Source: Halorubrum hochsteinianum (GTDB lineage: Archaea > Halobacteriota > Halobacteria > Halobacteriales > Haloferacaceae). Taken from it: DNA of 64,000 bases. The DNA is taken from assembly GCF_023702125.1 (NCBI RefSeq), contig NZ_CP098415.1, positions 1,922,001-1,986,000 of the forward strand. Direction: 5' to 3'. The notes below the pieces were generated by a model. The model did not search any database and was not told where the DNA came from. It saw only the letters and a list, made by a program, of their open reading frames with translations. Made by a program: the position numbers and the translations under genes. Position 1 is the stretch's first letter. The number at the start of each line of letters is the position of its first letter. Of this stretch, positions 51,313 to 60,661 are shown piece after piece.

Positions 51313-53087
51313 TAGAGCGCGCCGACCCGGACGGCATCCACCTGAGCGAGGGCGCTCTGAACTACCTGACCGCGTTTCGGCGCCGCTTCCCGCGAGACAA
51401 TCGATTCGGAAACCACGGACTAGCCGCCGGAAACGGCTCCTTTCAACCGATGACTGACACCGACGACACCGACAGCGACGCACAGACCTACACCAGCGGA
51501 CACCTCGAGGCGGCCCACTACGCGGCGCCGGGCTCGGTCGCGTGGACGTACCTCGTGAAGACCAACTCCCAGCTCTCGCACAAGGTCGGCCGGCGGGCGT
51601 TCATGGCGGCCGCGGGCGCAACGCTCGCCGCCGGGATGGCCGGCGGCGCGGCCGCGCAGAGCGGCGGTGGACAGCTCAACTTCGGCTACGACCTCCTCTC
51701 AGACCCGTGGATCACCGCGGACGTGACGGTAGAGACGCACGAGCCCGACTTCGAAGCGTTCGACTACATCGCGGACGACGAATCGGTCGAGTCGCTCGCT
51801 GGCGCCACGCTCGCCGACCGTGTGGACGACCAGACGCCGCACAACCCTGTCCGCGTCCGTGCGGACCTCATCGACATCGACGACTACCGCCGGTTCCCCG
51901 CAGACCTCACGACGACGGACGGGAACGGCGACGAAGTGGATGCGTCGGCACTGGATTCGGAGTTCTGGACCACCGACGCTTCGGGCAGCACGGGCTCGAT
52001 CTCCGTTTCCGAGACCGACGACGCCCTCAACATCGCGGCAACCGGGCAGGCTGCGGGCGACACCGCGACGGCGACGTTCTCGGACTTCACAATCTCGGAC
52101 GGAGAGCAGCGACGCGTCCTCCAGGTGGTCGCCAACGTCAACCAACTCGCAGCGGACGCAGTCGTCTCCGTTCGAGTCGTCGACACCGGCGGGAACGAAG
52201 TCGTCGCTACCATCGACTCGTCGGCCGACTCCAGCGCCGACGACGTCATCGCGACCGCTCAGGGGCAGGGGCACATCTTCCAGACTCAGTTCGGAGACAT
52301 GCCGAACGGGCCGAACCTCGACACGATCGAGGAGGTCATCGTCGACGTATCCGAGGCCGACGCCGACGTGACGTTCCACGGGCTCAACCTCGAGAGCGCG
52401 TCGCGGTGGCAGTTCGGGGACCGGGAGCGCGTCAACAGTGACGACGAGCTCGTGACCGAGACCGTCTACGAACAGACCGGCTGGTTCGGGATCACCGAAC
52501 TCTCGACGCTGTACGACACCGACCGGTTCGCGAACGCTGTCCTCGAGGAGGTTCGGTACGACACCGCGTTCCGCGTCTCCGAGCTCCCGAGCAGCTACGT
52601 GGAGTACAAGTTCGAGGACTCGGGCCGGAGCGATTTCGACCGCCGGATGCGGTACGTCTACAACTTCGAGTTCCCGGACGCGTACTCGCTGGACATCACG
52701 CTCAACACGTGGTACGACGAGGTGGTCTTCCAGTACCCGTCGGACCGCTACATGGCGATGGAGGTCGCGACCGGGCTCAACGAACAGGTCGCACTCGACG
52801 GGACGGACGACATCTCGTGGACGTCTCGCACTTCCACGTACACGAGCGGGAGTCAGGACGACGAAATCGAACTGTCAACCACGCCGTCGTCGGATTCTGT
52901 CCTCTCACTCCACGGCGATGTTCTGTACCGTTCCGGTGAGGAAGACACTGCGACATCGGGCGGGGCCATGATGGGCCCGACTGGCCGTGAGGGAGGCGGG
53001 CTCCTCTCGACGTGGCTGGGGAAGATCGGTGCGGTCCTCTCGGCACTCGGCCTCGCCGGACTGGCAAACGCGTTCCGGGGGTCGTAG
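51309..53087 (+). CDS. Tat-exported, C-terminally anchored surface protein
   Basis: 592 residues. An internal twin-arginine signal (GRRAFMAAAGATLAAGMAGG then AAAQSGGG, near residues 95-122) follows an unusually long N-terminal leader; a shorter start at 51450 would halve it. The exported part is beta-rich and acidic, and the C-terminus has a membrane segment (IGAVLSALGLAGLANAF). It would stand on the outside of the membrane, a plausible spike or coat component. No family recognised. Confidence 0.7.
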   Translation: MIERADPDGIHLSEGALNYLTAFRRRFPRDNRFGNHGLAAGNGSFQPMTDTDDTDSDAQTYTSGHLEAAHYAAPGSVAWTYLVKTNSQLSHKVGRRAFMAAAGATLAAGMAGGAAAQSGGGQLNFGYDLLSDPWITADVTVETHEPDFEAFDYIADDESVESLAGATLADRVDDQTPHNPVRVRADLIDIDDYRRFPADLTTTDGNGDEVDASALDSEFWTTDASGSTGSISVSETDDALNIAATGQAAGDTATATFSDFTISDGEQRRVLQVVANVNQLAADAVVSVRVVDTGGNEVVATIDSSADSSADDVIATAQGQGHIFQTQFGDMPNGPNLDTIEEVIVDVSEADADVTFHGLNLESASRWQFGDRERVNSDDELVTETVYEQTGWFGITELSTLYDTDRFANAVLEEVRYDTAFRVSELPSSYVEYKFEDSGRSDFDRRMRYVYNFEFPDAYSLDITLNTWYDEVVFQYPSDRYMAMEVATGLNEQVALDGTDDISWTSRTSTYTSGSQDDEIELSTTPSSDSVLSLHGDVLYRSGEEDTATSGGAMMGPTGREGGGLLSTWLGKIGAVLSALGLAGLANAFRGS

Positions 53088-53477
53088 ATGGCAGCTTCTG
53101 GAAGCAGCGGCGGTGGCGACACCGACTACCTGAGCCGGGCAGACGGCGAGAGCATCAACAGCGGCATCATCAAGGCGATCCTCGCTCCGATCCTCGCGAC
53201 TGGCTCGGGTGTTGCTATGCTCATCGACTCGGGCCTTCGGTCGTTCTCGGACATCTTCGACATCTTCGGAGACGTTCGAACGCTCGTTGGCGCGTTCTTC
53301 ACGAGTCCGACCACCGCGCTGGAGATGGCAGCCCAAGCGACTGGGATGTCATCGCAGCAGTTCGGAATACTGGCGATACCCATCGTCATGGCGAGTATCG
53401 CACTCGGTCTCGTTCTCGTCGACGTCATCTGGGGCGGCGAGATCCCGATAGTGAGCGCGATCAACCCGCTCTCCTGA
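53088..53477 (+). CDS. Small membrane protein of the structural operon
   Basis: 129 residues beginning MAASGSSGGGDTDYL, with hydrophobic stretches IIKAILAPILATGSGVAMLI and FGILAIPIVMASIALGLVLV. It starts directly after the stop of the surface-protein gene. Gly/Ser-rich N-terminus; no family recognised. Confidence 0.65.
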   Translation: MAASGSSGGGDTDYLSRADGESINSGIIKAILAPILATGSGVAMLIDSGLRSFSDIFDIFGDVRTLVGAFFTSPTTALEMAAQATGMSSQQFGILAIPIVMASIALGLVLVDVIWGGEIPIVSAINPLS

Positions 53478-53479
53478 GC

Positions 53480-53560
53480 ATGATGGGAACGCCGCAGACC
53501 GTCGCGTCCGCGGCGGATGAGAGTGGAGACGCAACTTCGAAGAGGCGAGGTGACCGATGA
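53480..53560 (+). CDS. 26-residue ORF linking two membrane-protein genes
   Basis: Starts MMGTPQTVASAADESG and ends in GDR with an ATGA overlap to the next gene. The overlap and correct position suggest it is translated, perhaps only to couple its neighbours. No function suggested. Confidence 0.4.
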   Translation: MMGTPQTVASAADESGDATSKRRGDR

Positions 53561-53931
53561 GCAGCGACGGCCGAACGAGTCTCACATCCGACGACTTTCG
53601 GTCCGATGGAAGCATCCAGTGGACCGAGCTTGGAAAGACGCTTCTAACGAGTGTCTGGCTAGCATTGGGTTCGCTCCTCGCCGGTCTGAGCGAGCTCGTG
53701 TTCGGCTTGCTGGGTTCGTTCATCGAGTGGCTGTACGGCGGATATGCGACCCTCCTCAGCCTCCCGTTCGAAGGCTGGTCCGGACTGCTCAGAGCCGCTT
53801 GGAGAGGCGCTGCCCAGTCGATCGCCGGGTTCGGCCTCGGAGCGTGGTTCGTTGCGATCATCGTCATCGTCGCGTTCTTCTTGCTGGCAGAACGGGCGTT
53901 GCGAGTTCTAATCGAAGGGGTACAACCATGA
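53557..53931 (+). CDS. Small membrane protein of the structural operon
   Basis: 124 residues with long hydrophobic tracts (SVWLALGSLLAGLSELVFGL, SIAGFGLGAWFVAIIVIVAF) and an amphipathic stretch between. The N-terminus SSDGRTSLTSDDF is hydrophilic. Overlaps both neighbours by four bases. Confidence 0.65.
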   Translation: MSSDGRTSLTSDDFRSDGSIQWTELGKTLLTSVWLALGSLLAGLSELVFGLLGSFIEWLYGGYATLLSLPFEGWSGLLRAAWRGAAQSIAGFGLGAWFVAIIVIVAFFLLAERALRVLIEGVQP

Positions 53932-54413
53932 GCAGCGAAGAGGAGGGCGGCGTCCTTCCAGGCTGGGTGATCACTCTGACCACCGCGGGACTGGGTGGGA
54001 CAGTCGTCTCTTTCGCACAGAATCCGGAGACGTTCGTCTACGCCATCTTCGTCGACGGCGCCCTTGCCGGGTGGTCATGGCTACTCGATAACGTGTTCGG
54101 ACGGCTGTACTGGCTTGCCGAGCTCTTGCTGGTTGACGGGATTGCGGTCCCGCTCAGCCGAGGGGCCAACACGGCCGGCTCAGCCCTCTACGGCGCGCTG
54201 ATATCGCTTCAGACGTGGGCCGAAGGCGGGATGATGAGCCTCGGTATCGCGGCGCCGTTCGCGCTCGTGATTTCGTGGCTGATCATCGCCACGATCGTCG
54301 CGGTAATCTCCCAGCTGCTCTGGGGACTCATCGAGACGTACCTGCCCGTCGACTCGGTCTCCGGAGCACTGCGGTCTCTCTGGTCGGCGATCGCCGGAGG
54401 TGATGAGGCGTGA
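53928..54413 (+). CDS. Membrane protein of the structural operon
   Basis: 161 residues. Segments VLPGWVITLTTAGLGGTVVSF, FALVISWLIIATIVAVISQL and a mildly hydrophobic middle. Starts by ATGA overlap at 53928; the longer upstream frame is out of register with the preceding coding gene and is rejected. Confidence 0.65.
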   Translation: MSSEEEGGVLPGWVITLTTAGLGGTVVSFAQNPETFVYAIFVDGALAGWSWLLDNVFGRLYWLAELLLVDGIAVPLSRGANTAGSALYGALISLQTWAEGGMMSLGIAAPFALVISWLIIATIVAVISQLLWGLIETYLPVDSVSGALRSLWSAIAGGDEA

Positions 54414-54676
54414 GCAACCTCAAAGATGCGATTCTCGGAGGTGGTGCTGGTCTCGTCGCACTCGACGGACTGTGGAGTGGCTTGGACCTCGCCTTCGCGT
54501 TCGCCGATGTTGCGTACGTCCCTCTCTCGGTGGCGTTCGGGACGCTCGCGCCGAATGTCGACTTCATCTCGCAAGAGACGCTCCAGCCAGTGATGGTGTT
54601 CGTCGCGCTGCTGTACGTGTCGAACCTCCTGATAACGCGGATACAGCGCTACAGAAACGGAGATTCTGATGACTAA
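54410..54676 (+). CDS. Small membrane protein of the structural operon
   Basis: 88 residues from a GTG start (overlap GTGA). Hydrophobic segments DAILGGGAGLVALDGLWSGL, LAFAFADVAYVPLSVAFG and PVMVFVALLYVSNLLITRI. Ends in a short charged tail. No family recognised. Confidence 0.62.
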   Translation: MSNLKDAILGGGAGLVALDGLWSGLDLAFAFADVAYVPLSVAFGTLAPNVDFISQETLQPVMVFVALLYVSNLLITRIQRYRNGDSDD

Positions 54677-54767
54677 CAACACAACGGTACGAACGGAGAA
54701 CGGTTCTCGGCTCCTCGAGGAGCTGAACAACAGCCTACGGTCCCCCGGAGGTGGAGGACCGTGCTAG
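54669..54767 (+). CDS. 32-residue hydrophilic ORF overlapping both neighbours
   Basis: ATG inside the end of the preceding gene; peptide MTNNTTVRTENGSRLLEELN with a Gly/Pro-rich end. It ends seven bases into the next gene. Possible coupling ORF; low certainty that the peptide matters. Confidence 0.4.
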   Translation: MTNNTTVRTENGSRLLEELNNSLRSPGGGGPC

Positions 54768-55447
54768 CACAGATATCGCTGTTCGGAGTCGAGATGTCGC
54801 CACTGCTGTGGGGGCTACTCGCCGTCTCGGTCATCTCGCTAATCGGTCTGCGAGCCGCCCGAGAAGAGGGCTCCGACCCGAACCGACTCGAATCGGTCGC
54901 GTGGGGGCTGACGCTCGCGATGCTCTCGTACGTCATGTACGTCTCGTACACGGCGTCCGACGTCGCCGGCGTTGCGCAGTGGATCGTAGCGGGACAGGGC
55001 CGCGTGTGGGTCGGCATCGGGTTCGTCACCTGGGCCGGCTACATCTGGCAGCAGACCGCCGGTGAGGTTGACAACCGCCGGGACATGGTTGAAACCCTTC
55101 GAGAGCGTGTGACGCGCCCGATGCTGGCTATTGGGGGCATCATCTCGACGGTCCTCATCACGGCGCTGGTCGGTCTCTCGACCTTCGCGGCTGTGGCGGG
55201 GGACATCCTCGGGTTCGTGTTCGGTGCGTTCGCGTCCGAGCCCGGATTCGGTGCCGCGGTGGTAACGACGATCGGCGGGTGGATCTCCTTCGGGGGTTCG
55301 GTCCCGCTGATCGACCCGTTCATCCCCGCGTGGGCTCGCGGTGTCTCGCCCATCGGATGGCTCGGGTTCGCCGGTCTGGTCATCATCATCGCACTGTCGT
55401 TCCGGTCGCAGAACTTCCGGCAGGCACTGATGGGGAGGGCAAACTGA
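54761..55447 (+). CDS. Polytopic membrane protein of the structural operon
   Basis: 228 residues with five or six membrane segments (LLWGLLAVSVISLIGL, SVAWGLTLAMLSYVMYVSYT, VWVGIGFVTWAGYIW, MLAIGGIISTVLITALVGLS, and a final GWLGFAGLVIIIALSF). GTG start at 54761. No transport-family motif seen; a structural or channel-like role in the assembly is possible. Confidence 0.65.
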   Translation: MLAQISLFGVEMSPLLWGLLAVSVISLIGLRAAREEGSDPNRLESVAWGLTLAMLSYVMYVSYTASDVAGVAQWIVAGQGRVWVGIGFVTWAGYIWQQTAGEVDNRRDMVETLRERVTRPMLAIGGIISTVLITALVGLSTFAAVAGDILGFVFGAFASEPGFGAAVVTTIGGWISFGGSVPLIDPFIPAWARGVSPIGWLGFAGLVIIIALSFRSQNFRQALMGRAN

Positions 55448-55665
55448 TGACGGCACCCTACCGACTCCGGGACGGCATCGGCGACTGGAAGGCGATGGCT
55501 GGACTCTTAGCGGTCGTCGTCTGCGCGGCTGCGCTCGGCCTCTTCCCGGCTGTCGTCGAGGACTACGGCGTGTTCACACTCGTGTACATCGCCTTCTTCA
55601 CCGTGCTGCTCTTGGTGAACATGGACACGACAGACCAGCGGCTCCGGGAGGTGAGTCCCCCGTGA
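55447..55665 (+). CDS. Small two-segment membrane protein
   Basis: 72 residues: MAGLLAVVVCAAALGLFPAV and FTLVYIAFFTVLLLVNM, each long enough to cross the membrane. Start shares bases with the stop of the preceding gene (TGATG). Confidence 0.62.
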   Translation: MTAPYRLRDGIGDWKAMAGLLAVVVCAAALGLFPAVVEDYGVFTLVYIAFFTVLLLVNMDTTDQRLREVSPP

Positions 55666-56099
55666 GCACCCAGGAGTCCATACAGATTGACGCCCCACCG
55701 GGCCAGTCGGTGGACTTCGAGCACCTTGCTCGTGTCGTCGTCTCGGACTCCAGCGTCAATTTCCTCACCGTGAGGTACCTCAGCGGGCTCACGCTCGAGC
55801 TCGCGTCAACGAAGGTGGGGACGGCGCTGAACATCGCTGGCCTCGAACCAGCGTACCCGACGTGCCTCCACGCACTCGCAGAGAAGCTGTTCGGGACTCC
55901 GAAGAGCGAGAAGGCTCACGAAGACATCGTCGCATCCGTCGAAGACGTCAGAGGCTGCTCGGTGAGCGAGACCGGTCGCACGTGGGTGGAAATCGAACCG
56001 ATGGCTCGGAACCCTCTCGACCTAGCGAAAAAGCTCAGACGAGTCGCGGAGGCACTCGACTGCCAGACGATCGTGTCGGTCTCGCGGAGGTCGCTCTGA
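55662..56099 (+). CDS. Soluble protein of the structural operon
   Basis: 145 residues with no membrane segment, unlike its neighbours. GTG start by overlap. Helical with QSVDFEHLARVVVSDSSVNF and a basic C-terminus (LAKKLRRVAEALDCQTIVSV). Might be an internal or DNA-associated protein; no family recognised. Confidence 0.62.
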   Translation: MSTQESIQIDAPPGQSVDFEHLARVVVSDSSVNFLTVRYLSGLTLELASTKVGTALNIAGLEPAYPTCLHALAEKLFGTPKSEKAHEDIVASVEDVRGCSVSETGRTWVEIEPMARNPLDLAKKLRRVAEALDCQTIVSVSRRSL

Positions 56100-56263
56100 T
56101 GTTCATCAACATCGACGGGACGGCAGTCGCGATCGGCGTCGTCCTCGTGCTCGCCGCGTTGATCTTACTCTTCCCGGGCCGGACCGGGGAACTCGTCGAG
56201 AGCGCTCGCCTGACGCTCGGCCGGGCTCTGACTCCGGGAACCGTTACGGGGGTGAGCGGGTAG
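56099..56263 (+). CDS. 54-residue single-segment membrane protein
   Basis: MFINIDGTAVAIGVVLVLAA followed by LILLFPGRTGEL: one membrane segment and a short tail. Start overlaps the preceding stop by one base; ends just before the ATG of the large membrane protein. Confidence 0.55.
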   Translation: MFINIDGTAVAIGVVLVLAALILLFPGRTGELVESARLTLGRALTPGTVTGVSG

Positions 56264-57979
56264 ATGCGTCGGCGATGGGTACTCGTCGGCGTCGTTGCGC
56301 TCGCCCTCGTTGCCAGCGCTGGTCTCGTCGTGAGCGCTCAGTCCGATGGCGCGAACACATCCGACCTCACGCTCTCGGAACTCCAGGAAGACGGGACAAG
56401 CTACTCGAACTCCCCTGAGTCCATCCGCATCTCCGGCGAGGAGATGTACTGGTTGATCCACTGGCCGGCCGGCATCTCGGGAAATCCGGGCGACCCCAGC
56501 GACAACTACTGGCGATACCTGTCGCCCGATACCGTCGTCGACCGGAACTCGGTGTGGATTCGGTCGATCAACACCGATGAGCCGAAGGACCTCACCGTCA
56601 CCGTGGCGACGTACGATATCGCCGAGCGAGAGGTCTACAACGACCGGACGAACACGACGACCACCGAGCAGTACGCGGTGAACGTCACGACGAAAGACCG
56701 GAACGTGACCATCAGCCGCGGCTGGGCGATCGAAGAGATACCGCTCGGTCAGTCCGACGGGCACGATGAGGTTACGGTGTGGGTCCAGAACGACGAAGGA
56801 AACCCCAGCGAAGAGCTCCGGTGGACGTTCGAGCACAAATCGGTCGCGACGACACAGGGTCTGCCGTTCAGCTCCTGGGGCGGGCTGCTCCAGTGGTCGA
56901 TGGTCATCTTCGTGATACCACTCGGAATCGGTGGCGTCGTTGAGCTCGCTGGCTCGAAACGACTCATCGACCGGACCGCGAAGGGGATCGGATGGGGTTA
57001 CGGCGCGTGGACCGCGCTCTTCGCCGTCGTCGGCGCGATCATCGTCGCCTCGTTCTGGGGCAACATCGCGGACCTTCTCGTCGATTACCCGTGGGTGATG
57101 GTCCTGTACGTCCTCCTGTTCCTGGGCGCGCTGATGCTCGAAACGTTCGAGCAGCACACGAAGCGCGTCCGGTTCGAGCGCGACGAACTCCGGGAGACAA
57201 CGACGCCCTCCGATGAGGTCGGCGTCGACGTCCTCGGTTCCGATGAGAAGACCCTCACGGTCATCGACAAGCCGGACGAACCCGCAAGGGTCGCCTCTGA
57301 CGGCCTGATGGCGTTCCTCGCCCGAGCGGCGACTGGGAAGGCCGCACGACTCCGGACCGTCGACCCCGGTCACGACGACGCCGATCTACATGGCGAGACC
57401 GACACTTGGAAGGACCCGCTCCGCTGTCAGAGCGAGGTCCGAAAGGGGAACGTCGACATGCGAGCGTTCGTCCATCCGATGTCGCCCCAGGTGGTCGACT
57501 ACGAACCAGAAGGCTGGGACTTCTCGATGCCCGAGCTCTCGGACGCGGACGACTACACCAAGTTCGCGTCGAAGCTCGCTCTCACGCTTCTGGCCGCAGG
57601 AGTCGCTTGGTGGCTCTCCATTGGCCTCCTCTCGGTTGCGGCGATCGTCGTCGGCGCCGCGTGGATCGGCCTCCGACCGCGGGAAGGTTACGCGCGCGTC
57701 TGGGCGGCACCGGTTCACTACCGAAGCGCCCGCGCGACCGCGTTCCACCTCGCTGAGGAGACAGACGCCGGCGAGACGATTGAGGAGGAGCGGGAGATGC
57801 GCCTCCAGACGGAGATCTCTCGCGAGAGCGATGTCCTCGAGGCCGTCGACGACCGGGACTCGACGCTCATCCACGGCCAGTTCGCGCCTGAAGATGAGCG
57901 GCCGTCCTCTGTCGACGGTGGGAAGACGTCGGACCGCAAGAAGCCGCGAGCGAACGGTCATGGAGGTGACGATGAGTAG
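56264..57979 (+). CDS. Large membrane protein with signal peptide and cytoplasmic tail
   Basis: 571 residues. Signal peptide WVLVGVVALALVASAGLVVS then AQSD at residues 5-28, and a beta-rich extracellular domain (about 30-200, with NTTTTEQYAVNVTTKDRNVT, N-glycosylation-like sequons). Three or four membrane segments follow at about 205-290, a cytoplasmic stretch, a further membrane pair near 430-465 and a long charged tail ending HGGDDE. No family recognised; its size and place suggest a key envelope component. Confidence 0.68.
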   Translation: MRRRWVLVGVVALALVASAGLVVSAQSDGANTSDLTLSELQEDGTSYSNSPESIRISGEEMYWLIHWPAGISGNPGDPSDNYWRYLSPDTVVDRNSVWIRSINTDEPKDLTVTVATYDIAEREVYNDRTNTTTTEQYAVNVTTKDRNVTISRGWAIEEIPLGQSDGHDEVTVWVQNDEGNPSEELRWTFEHKSVATTQGLPFSSWGGLLQWSMVIFVIPLGIGGVVELAGSKRLIDRTAKGIGWGYGAWTALFAVVGAIIVASFWGNIADLLVDYPWVMVLYVLLFLGALMLETFEQHTKRVRFERDELRETTTPSDEVGVDVLGSDEKTLTVIDKPDEPARVASDGLMAFLARAATGKAARLRTVDPGHDDADLHGETDTWKDPLRCQSEVRKGNVDMRAFVHPMSPQVVDYEPEGWDFSMPELSDADDYTKFASKLALTLLAAGVAWWLSIGLLSVAAIVVGAAWIGLRPREGYARVWAAPVHYRSARATAFHLAEETDAGETIEEEREMRLQTEISRESDVLEAVDDRDSTLIHGQFAPEDERPSSVDGGKTSDRKKPRANGHGGDDE

Positions 57980-58766
57980 CGCTGATGAGGAGAGCTCGGT
58001 TCCGGACTCGGTCCGGCCGTCTCTCGTGAAGCTCACCGATGACCTCGCTACCGAGAGAAACCGGCTACTGACCGGGTTCGAGAGCCGGCGTGAGGTCCTC
58101 GAATGGGCCCAGCGGCTCACCGTCCGGACGATGGGGCGGCTCCCGACGCAGTGGTACACCGACCTCGCAGAGCAGTTCAGAGGCGTTTCCGAGAGCGACC
58201 ACGAGCGGGTCCTCCTGTCGGTGCTGCTGACCGAGAAGCGCCGTTCGAGGGACCTCCACCCGGACGCCGTCGAGGGCGTTCGCGGGCGGATGGCCGGAGT
58301 GATCATGCGCCAGGCGCACCACCGGGCGTTCAGGTACCTGCGCGTCGACGCGAACGAGTACACGGACACGGAGGAGAGCGCACACGACCCGGCGAAGCAG
58401 CGGTATATCGCGATGCGCCCCGCCCTCGATGAACTCGATGAGAAGCAGTGCGCCACGCTCTCCCAGCTGCTCGAAGGCTTCCGGACTCGGCAGTCGATCA
58501 TCCGCTGGGGCGACGACCTCGACCTCGCCACGCACGGGCAGGTGAGCGAGGAGTTCCTCACCCGGTGCTTCTCTGAGGACTCCACGGTAGAGAACCTGCT
58601 CTGTGCGGACCACACGGCGGCAGAGAGAGGCCGGGAGTTGTTCGCCGCGGCCTATCTGCTCCCCGCGTTCCACGCGGGCGTGCGGGACCTGACCGGGTTC
58701 TCTGGCGAGTCGGCCGACGAAGAGGGACAGGGCGGTCTGTCCCGTGACGACGTTCCGATGGGGTAG
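57972..58766 (+). CDS. Soluble protein upstream of MCM
   Basis: 264 residues, helical, with no known domain: EVLEWAQRLTVRTMGRLPTQW, MRPALDELDEKQCATLSQLL. ATG at 57972, or at 57960 in the same frame. Overlaps the membrane-protein gene. Ends 5 bases before the MCM gene, so it may work with the helicase; this is inference from position. Confidence 0.62.
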   Translation: MSSADEESSVPDSVRPSLVKLTDDLATERNRLLTGFESRREVLEWAQRLTVRTMGRLPTQWYTDLAEQFRGVSESDHERVLLSVLLTEKRRSRDLHPDAVEGVRGRMAGVIMRQAHHRAFRYLRVDANEYTDTEESAHDPAKQRYIAMRPALDELDEKQCATLSQLLEGFRTRQSIIRWGDDLDLATHGQVSEEFLTRCFSEDSTVENLLCADHTAAERGRELFAAAYLLPAFHAGVRDLTGFSGESADEEGQGGLSRDDVPMG

Positions 58767-58771
58767 TTCCG

Positions 58772-60661
58772 ATGGACCGATTCACCGACGACATCCACAC
58801 GCTGTTCGACGCACGGTATCGAGACGCAATCGAGCGCCTCGAGGAGAGGTACGCCGAGTCGACGTACCCAGAACACCTCGGCCTCGACGTCCAGTGGGAC
58901 GACCTCGCCGACGTCAACGAAGATGTCGCGAAGATGGTACTCCGGAGCCCGGACACCGGGCAAGACACGCTCGAAGAGGCGCTACGCGAGTACGACCACA
59001 CGGAGAAGAAGCTCCTCCAGGCGTCGGTCCGCGTCGAGGAGCTCCCCGAGTGGGCGACGTACACGGTTGGCGAAGCGAGGAAGGGCGACATCAACCGTCT
59101 CATCGGGCTACACGGTCAAATCACCAAGCGGACCGAGGTGAAGCCGAAGCTCGAGGAGGCGGCGTTCGAATGCCATCGCTGCGGGACGATGACCTACATC
59201 CCGCAGGGGTGGGCGACTATCCGCGAGCCGTACGAGTGCCAGGGCTGCGAGAATAAGGGCCCGTGGCGGCTCGTGGAGTCACAGTCTGAGTGGGTCGACC
59301 ATCAGGTCGTCCAACTCCAGCAACCGCCCGAGGACGCCCGCGGGGGCGTCACGGCGTCGATAAACGCCCACCTCACTGAAGGACTGACTGACCGAATCGA
59401 GTCGGGTGACCGCGTCACGCTCAACGGCGTGTTCAAACCCGTGCGCGTGAAGAGCAAGACCCGACACGACACGGTGCTACTCGGCCGCTCGGTGGAGATT
59501 GAGGAAACGGTCTCCGACGAAGTCAACGCCGACGAGTCCGTGGATGAGGTCCTCGAGCTCGCAAACAGTGACGACCCGTACGCGGTGCTCGTGAACAGCA
59601 TCGCGCCGGACCACAAAGGCGACGTCCACCTTAAGGAGGCGATGGCGCTTCAGCTGTTCAGCGGCTGGCGGCGCACGGCTCCGAGTGGGTCGTTCCACCG
59701 CGGCTCCATCCACATGCTCTGGCTCGGAGACCCCGGCACGGGGAAGACCGGGCTGATGGACGCCGGCGAAGAGCTCGCGCCTCGGTCGGCGATGACCGAC
59801 GGGACCGGGAGCTCCGAAGCTGGCCTCACCGCGTCGATGACGAAGGACGACTTCGGCGACGGTGACGAGTGGACGATCGCCGCCGGCACGATCGTCCGGG
59901 CCAGCGGTGGACTGGCGATCGTCGACGAAATCGACAAGGGTGACGTGAGCGACCTCGACGCGCTCCACACCGCCCTCGAGTCGCAGAAGGTCCTCGTGTC
60001 GAAGGCGGGCCGCCACGCCCATCTGGACGCGAACACCTCACTCCTCGCAGCGGGCAACCCGACCGGCGGGCACTTCGACCCGACGAAGGAGTTCGTCGAC
60101 CAGATAGAGCTGAAGAGCCCGCTGCTCTCCCGGTTCGACCTCATCTACACGGTGAGAGAGAAGAACGACGACGAGCTCGTTCGGGACATCTCTCGGCACA
60201 TGGTTGACTCGCGGACCGCCGCGGGCAAACACGCGCTAGGGATGGAACTCACCGAAGAGGAGCGTGAGCAGGTGGAGCCGGGACAGGACCCGGAGCTCAT
60301 CAGTCAGTGGATCGCCTACGCTCGCGAGAACTGTCACCCGCTCCCCACGGAGGAGGCGAAGGACCGGATGGTGGAGTACTACACCGACCTGAAGGTCTCG
60401 CTCCCGGAGCGGTACGACGGCGCCGAGGAGGACGACTACGACGGCCCGCCGCTGCCGGTGACGGCGCGGAAGCAGATGGCGCTGTTCCGCCTCGCGGAGG
60501 CGAGCGCGCGCATCCGGCTGTCGGACACGATCACCGTCGACGACGTCGAGCGGGTCATCCCGAAGGTTGACCGCTCGCTCGCCGACATCGGCATCGCCCC
60601 CGAGGGCGCGTCTCTCGGCGAAGTTCGCGACGACGTTGACGTTGCGGAGGTTGGAGTCTGA
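58772..60661 (+). CDS. mcm: MCM replicative helicase encoded by the mobile element
   Basis: 629 residues, slightly shorter than the chromosomal haloarchaeal Mcm. OB-fold region with a zinc site C134, C137, C156, C159. Walker A GDPGTGKT (319-326), Walker B LAIVDEID (381-388), arginine finger SRFD (453-456), and a C-terminal winged-helix part (about 560-629). It should unwind DNA ahead of the element's replication fork. The context, inside a structural operon and one base from the next gene, is unusual. No intein. Confidence 0.94.
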   Translation: MDRFTDDIHTLFDARYRDAIERLEERYAESTYPEHLGLDVQWDDLADVNEDVAKMVLRSPDTGQDTLEEALREYDHTEKKLLQASVRVEELPEWATYTVGEARKGDINRLIGLHGQITKRTEVKPKLEEAAFECHRCGTMTYIPQGWATIREPYECQGCENKGPWRLVESQSEWVDHQVVQLQQPPEDARGGVTASINAHLTEGLTDRIESGDRVTLNGVFKPVRVKSKTRHDTVLLGRSVEIEETVSDEVNADESVDEVLELANSDDPYAVLVNSIAPDHKGDVHLKEAMALQLFSGWRRTAPSGSFHRGSIHMLWLGDPGTGKTGLMDAGEELAPRSAMTDGTGSSEAGLTASMTKDDFGDGDEWTIAAGTIVRASGGLAIVDEIDKGDVSDLDALHTALESQKVLVSKAGRHAHLDANTSLLAAGNPTGGHFDPTKEFVDQIELKSPLLSRFDLIYTVREKNDDELVRDISRHMVDSRTAAGKHALGMELTEEEREQVEPGQDPELISQWIAYARENCHPLPTEEAKDRMVEYYTDLKVSLPERYDGAEEDDYDGPPLPVTARKQMALFRLAEASARIRLSDTITVDDVERVIPKVDRSLADIGIAPEGASLGEVRDDVDVAEVGV

